Shown here piece after piece: positions 61,041-64,000 of a DNA stretch of 64,000 bases. The translations under genes and the position numbers were made by a program. Each line of letters begins with the position of its first letter. Positions within the stretch are counted from its first letter, which is position 1. The DNA is from JAHRAW01 sp965243285 (GTDB taxonomy: Bacteria; Pseudomonadota; Gammaproteobacteria; Arenicellales; Poriferihabitantaceae), in assembly GCA_965243285.1 (NCBI GenBank), contig OZ251537.1, positions 744,001-808,000 on the forward strand, in the 5' to 3' direction. Under the pieces are notes generated by a model. The model saw only the letters and a program-made list of their open reading frames with translations. It searched no databases and was not told where the DNA came from.

Positions 61041-61397
61041 ATGGATATTATTTATTTGCACGGCTTAAAAGTCGAGTGCGTCATCGGCGTGTGGGAGTGG
61101 GAGCGCCGCATCAAGCAAAGCATCACCATCGACCTCGATTTGGGTTTTGACATCGCCGCCGCCGCCGCCAGCGATTCCTTGGAGAAAACCTTGAGCTATA
61201 AGGAGGTGTCAAAACGGGTCGCGGAATTTGCGCGCGCCGCCCAATTCGCCCTGGTGGAAAAATTGGCGGCGGAAATTGCGGCGCTCTTGTTGGCCGAATT
61301 TCACCTCAAATGGTGTCGCGTGCGCGTCAATAAATTCGGCGCGGTGCGCGGCGCCGGCGATGTCGGCGTGATTATCGAACGCCGCCAAAAGGCCTAA
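61041..61397 (+). CDS. folB: Dihydroneopterin aldolase
   Basis: Folate pathway enzyme, 118 aa. LHGLKVECVIGVWEWERRIKQ (substrate-binding Glu and Val), LSYKEVSKRVAEFA and a C-terminal VRVNKFGAVRGAGDVGVIIER match FolB. E. coli FolB also epimerises dihydroneopterin. folB is here but folP is absent from its usual place after ftsH. Confidence 0.93.
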   Translation: MDIIYLHGLKVECVIGVWEWERRIKQSITIDLDLGFDIAAAAASDSLEKTLSYKEVSKRVAEFARAAQFALVEKLAAEIAALLLAEFHLKWCRVRVNKFGAVRGAGDVGVIIERRQKA

Positions 61398-61498
61398 AAC
61401 TCCACCCCGGCGCACTGGCGCTTTTCGCGGCGCTGCCTTGTGTGCTTTTTATGCTACACTGCGCGCCCTTTTCCACCCCACCGGCAGTCGTTAAGACC

Positions 61499-61735
61499 AT
61501 GGCCAGAATTTGCGAAATCACCGGCAAGCGGACATTAAGCGGTAACAATGTGTCGCACGCGCACAACAAAACCCGCCGCAAATTTCTGCCGAACCTGCAC
61601 CACCGCCGTTTTTGGGTGGAGAGCGAAAATCGTTGGGTGCGAATGCGAATTTCCGCCGCCGGCCTGCGCATCATCGATAAAAAAGGCATCGATGAAGTGT
61701 TGCGCACCCTGCGCGAACGCGGCCAGCGCGTTTAA
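61499..61735 (+). CDS. rpmB: Ribosomal protein bL28
   Basis: 78 aa, ARICEITGKRTLSGNNVSHA and NLHHRRFWVESENRWVRMR are bL28 hallmarks. ATG 61499 is the usual start; the longer frame has no homology. Co-transcribed with rpmG. Confidence 0.97.
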   Translation: MARICEITGKRTLSGNNVSHAHNKTRRKFLPNLHHRRFWVESENRWVRMRISAAGLRIIDKKGIDEVLRTLRERGQRV

Positions 61736-61795
61736 GCACGCCCCATATCGCCGCCCCGCCCCATATCGCCCCGCCCATAGCGAGTGACATCGACC

Positions 61796-61951
61796 ATGCG
61801 AGAGAAAATCAAACTAGTGTCCAGTGCCGGCACCGGCCATTTCTACACCACCACCAAAAACAAGCGCACCGCCACCGGAAAAATGGCACTCAAAAAGTAC
61901 GACCCGGTGGTGCGCAAACATGTGCTGTATAAGGAGGGGAAGATTAAGTAG
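61796..61951 (+). CDS. rpmG: Ribosomal protein bL33
   Basis: 51 aa: MREKIKLVSSAGTGHFYTTT, KNKRTATGKMALKKYDPVVR, then KHVLYKEGKIK. No Cys pair, so it is the zinc-independent form. 60 bases after rpmB; the gap holds an ATATCGCC/GCCCC tandem. Confidence 0.97.
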   Translation: MREKIKLVSSAGTGHFYTTTKNKRTATGKMALKKYDPVVRKHVLYKEGKIK

Positions 61952-62053
61952 TGCCCGCCGTGGCGCCGATGTCGGCACTGTCGTCACCACATCAATGTAA
62001 GCGAATCCCCTCATGTTTCGCCAGCATCACTGCTGATTTTTCGGTGTTTTTTG

Positions 62054-62091
62054 ACCGCCAGTGCTTAAATTAACAGCGCTGGCGGTTTTTT
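62054..62091 (+). terminator. Rho-independent terminator after rpmB-rpmG
   Basis: 11-bp stem ACCGCCAGTGC/GCGCTGGCGGT (one G-T pair), 11-base loop, then TTTTT. About 100 bases past rpmG. Confidence 0.9.
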
Positions 62092-62282
62092 GTCGATAAA
62101 AATCTTAGGAGCTGCCCCATCTAACTCGAATTTATGTTATTGATACTAGCATGAGAAAAGCAAATTGAGCAGCCATAAACAGCGGCCATTTGTCGAGCAT
62201 GAATCGCGCATTTTGTGGCCGCAGCGCCAGCGCAGGCGGCGAATTTGGTTGCCGTTAATGTGAATACTGCGTTCTATTATGT

Positions 62283-62690
62283 GGGATTTATATATCTAAA
62301 TCTGCCCGGCGGGTTTGGCTTTTGATGTTGGCTTTTGATGTTGGCTTTTGATGTTGGCTTTAACTTACTCCACCGCGTACGCGGGGGAGTCAAAACGGGC
62401 GACTTTTTGCTCGTTTTGGTGGGGGGACTTTGGCTTTTCGCTTTTGATTTGTTTTTGATTGGCTTTTGACTTAGCTTTTGGTTTTTACCTTCCCCCTCAT
62501 TAATGCTAATGAGTTAAAGATTTAAAGCCAAAAACAAAAAGACCAACATCAACAGCCCCCCCACCAAATCAGGCGATGAAACCGCCAGTTTTGACTTATT
62601 CCGCATTAAAACGGGGGGAGTAAAGCGTAACAGCCAAAGCGAAAATCAACATCAAGCCAACGACGCAATTAGCCCAGCTAAAACAAGGGG
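62283..62690. repeat. Composite intergenic palindromic element, copy F
   Basis: Type-I left end GGGATTTATATATCTAAATC TGC, a TTTTGATGTTGGC minisatellite (62318-62360), left hairpin CAAAACGGGC/GCTCGTTTTG (62391-62400/62409-62418), a diverged centre like copy D (ATGAGTTAAAGATTTAAAGCC), and a right hairpin region 62564-62594. There the 5' arm is of the TCAGGCG type but the 3' arm of the CGCCAGT type, so two pairs mismatch. Right end degenerate. It lies ahead of the riboswitch. Confidence 0.87.
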
Positions 62691-62811
62691 GTTAAGGCGT
62701 ATTTGGCATGGTTATCTAGGTCCGCCCCAAATCTTAATTTACCCCTTGACAACGCCGCGGGATTGATGTGCAATGCTGTCATCTCGAGTGATTGTGCTCG
62801 GGTGCAATGTT

Positions 62812-63039
62812 CAGGTGCTACCCCGATATCCACATTGATATCAGATATCGGGGAGTGAAACGGGAAGTCGGTGGCGCTTAGGAAACTAATCGCCGTTAAC
62901 CCGACACTGCCCCCGCAACGGTGAATGAAACGCCGCTTGCACTAAGCCACTGTGCCACTGGCATGGGAAGGCGCAAGATTGGCGACGCGGCAATCGCTTG
63001 AGAAGGTTGCCGCAGTTCATGAGTCCGGAGACCGGCCTG
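62812..63039 (+). promoter_or_regulatory. Cobalamin riboswitch
   Basis: Conserved segments in order: AGGTGCTACCCC, GTGAAACGGGAAGTCGGTG, CTGCCCCCGCAACGGT, AGCCACTGTGCC, CATGGGAAGGC, and the B12-box AGTCCGGAGACCGGCC. It binds adenosylcobalamin and would lower btuB expression. A stem 63049-63056/63062-63069 between aptamer and gene could be part of the expression platform, probably acting on translation as the start codon lies 40 bases further. Confidence 0.95.
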
Positions 63040-63109
63040 GAGATTTTTGCGACCCTTAGGGAGGGTCGCTCACACTCTCTCTGCGCGGGTGCGCGCCACG
63101 GGGGCTATC

Positions 63110-64000
63110 ATGAAATTTCCACTGTCGTCGGCCGTCCGGTCGATGGGTTTTTTGCTGTGTTCACTGTATGCATTGCTGCGCTCATGGAATGCTCGCGGTG
63201 TTTTTATCGCCATGTGCGGGCTGGGGCTGCCCTTTTCGGCCGCCTTGGCGCAGTCGTCAGGTGATTCAGATGAAGCGAAATCTGATGAGCCACTGACCAT
63301 CATCATCTCGGCCTCACGTTTTGCGGAGACGGTGGATGAAACCTTATCCCCGGTCACGGTCATTACCCGCGCCGACATCGAGGAGCAACAGGCAACCACG
63401 GTGGAGGAGGTGTTGCGCGCCGTGCCCGGCATCACGCTAGCCAACAGCGGCGGCGCCGGCAAATTAACCTCGTTGTTTTTGCGCGGCACCGAATCCAACC
63501 ATGTGCTGGTGCTGATAGACGGCGTAAAAATCGGCAACGCCACCTTCGGCAGCACGCCCTTTCAGCATCTGCCGCTGGACCAAATCGAAAAAATCGAGGT
63601 GGTGCGCGGGCCGCGCTCGAGTCTGTACGGCTCCGAAGCCATCGGCGGGGTGATTCAAATTTTCACCCGTCGCGGCGGCGGCGCGACGCGTCCGGCGTTT
63701 AGCGTCAGCGCCGGCAGCCATAATGCTCGGCGCTTCAATGCCGGCGTGTCCGGCGGCGATGACGCCGGCTGGTACAACCTATCGCTGTCGGCCTATGAAA
63801 CCGATGGCTTCAATGCCTGCCGCGGCAGCGCCAATCCATTCGCCGGTTGTTTCGTCGCCGAAAATGCGCTGGAGCGCGACCGCGACGGGCATGAAAACAC
63901 CGCGCTTTCCGCGCGCGGCGGCGTCGCGGTTGCCGATTTTCTCGATATCGAGGGCAATTTTCTCAATTCGGCCAGCGCCACCGAGTATGACGGCGCCTAT
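63110..64000 (+). CDS. btuB: TonB-dependent vitamin B12 receptor, 5' part
   Basis: Outer-membrane cobalamin receptor, cut by the window end; 297 codons seen. A long N-terminus (about 47 residues) with signal-peptide-like AMCGLGLPFSAALAQ comes first. Then a TonB-box region DEPLTIIISASR, and a plug domain with SPVTVITRADIEEQ, RAVPGITLANSGGAGKLTS, FLRGTESNHVLVLIDGVKI and VRGPRSSLYGSEAIGGVIQI. The preceding cobalamin riboswitch confirms the assignment. Confidence 0.93.
   Translation, partial: MKFPLSSAVRSMGFLLCSLYALLRSWNARGVFIAMCGLGLPFSAALAQSSGDSDEAKSDEPLTIIISASRFAETVDETLSPVTVITRADIEEQQATTVEEVLRAVPGITLANSGGAGKLTSLFLRGTESNHVLVLIDGVKIGNATFGSTPFQHLPLDQIEKIEVVRGPRSSLYGSEAIGGVIQIFTRRGGGATRPAFSVSAGSHNARRFNAGVSGGDDAGWYNLSLSAYETDGFNACRGSANPFAGCFVAENALERDRDGHENTALSARGGVAVADFLDIEGNFLNSASATEYDGAY

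Noticed and set aside
62054..62091. Possibility that this hairpin belongs to the composite repeat family
   Set aside because: Stem sequence and T-tract differ from the element hairpins; it is an ordinary terminator of the rpmG transcript.

Overview
The window looks like a chromosomal segment of a gammaproteobacterium. The gene order supports this: ruvB-ybgC-tolQRAB-pal-cpoB-tRNA-Lys, tldD and pmbA, prfB-lysS with a programmed frameshift, lolC-lolD, tsaD/plsY/folB, rpmB-rpmG, rlmE-ftsH-glmM and queA-tgt. Coding DNA is GC-rich. A heme A synthase of the alpha-proteobacterial/COX15 type, a choline-sulfatase and a Tat-dependent peptide-type ABC importer suggest an aerobic, possibly marine or host-associated heterotroph. 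No lineage can be named from the sequence alone.

Layout. 1-7.3 kb: 3' end of prfC, a small membrane protein, a nitrilase, tldD, pmbA, heme A synthase. 7.8-9.6 kb: choline-sulfatase. 9.7-17.4 kb: two tiny membrane proteins, ruvB, the Tol-Pal envelope operon and tRNA-Lys. 17.5-25 kb: alpha/beta hydrolase, GIY-YIG protein, SDR, an acetolactate-synthase-like TPP enzyme, a WbpE-like sugar aminotransferase, a DUF2782-like protein. 25-31.6 kb: polA, a DNA-methyltransferase island of lower GC, cyclopropane-fatty-acyl synthase. 31.7-37 kb: peptide-type ABC importer. 37.2-46 kb: lon, a HindVP-type restriction-modification pair, rlmE, ftsH, glmM. 46.3-52.9 kb: tRNA-Leu, queA, tgt, a toxin-antitoxin pair, glyA, ogt, a second tRNA-Leu, a broken DUF3800 gene. 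53.2-64 kb: prfB, lysS, lolCD, aat, tsaD, plsY, folB, rpmB, rpmG, then a cobalamin riboswitch controlling a btuB-type receptor cut by the window end.

Two genome-shaping processes stand out. First, at least six long intergenic elements (about 365-655 bp) plus a remnant share one plan: a GATTTA-N6-TAAATC end palindrome, a T/G-rich simple-sequence arm, a conserved hairpin of the CAAAACTGGCG type, a central motif, A/C-rich simple sequence, a second hairpin in inverted orientation, and an end. Hairpin stems differ between copies by paired changes, so the base pairing, not just the sequence, is kept. I recognise no named family; this is the best candidate for an undescribed system. Second, the DNA is prone to short tandem duplication. 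Decayed copies of gene ends sit next to their parents (tldD, pmbA, the hydrolase, queA/tgt), and low-complexity insertions lie in loops of otherwise conserved enzymes (TPP enzyme, BetC, Lon, TsaD, Tgt, CtaA, PolA, PmbA).

Several conserved operons are trimmed: ruvB without ruvA/ruvC next to it, no folP between ftsH and glmM, no second lolC/E-type permease after lolD, and no yajC-secDF after tgt. This points to a rearranged genome. All similarity statements come from reading the sequence and family knowledge; no search was run.
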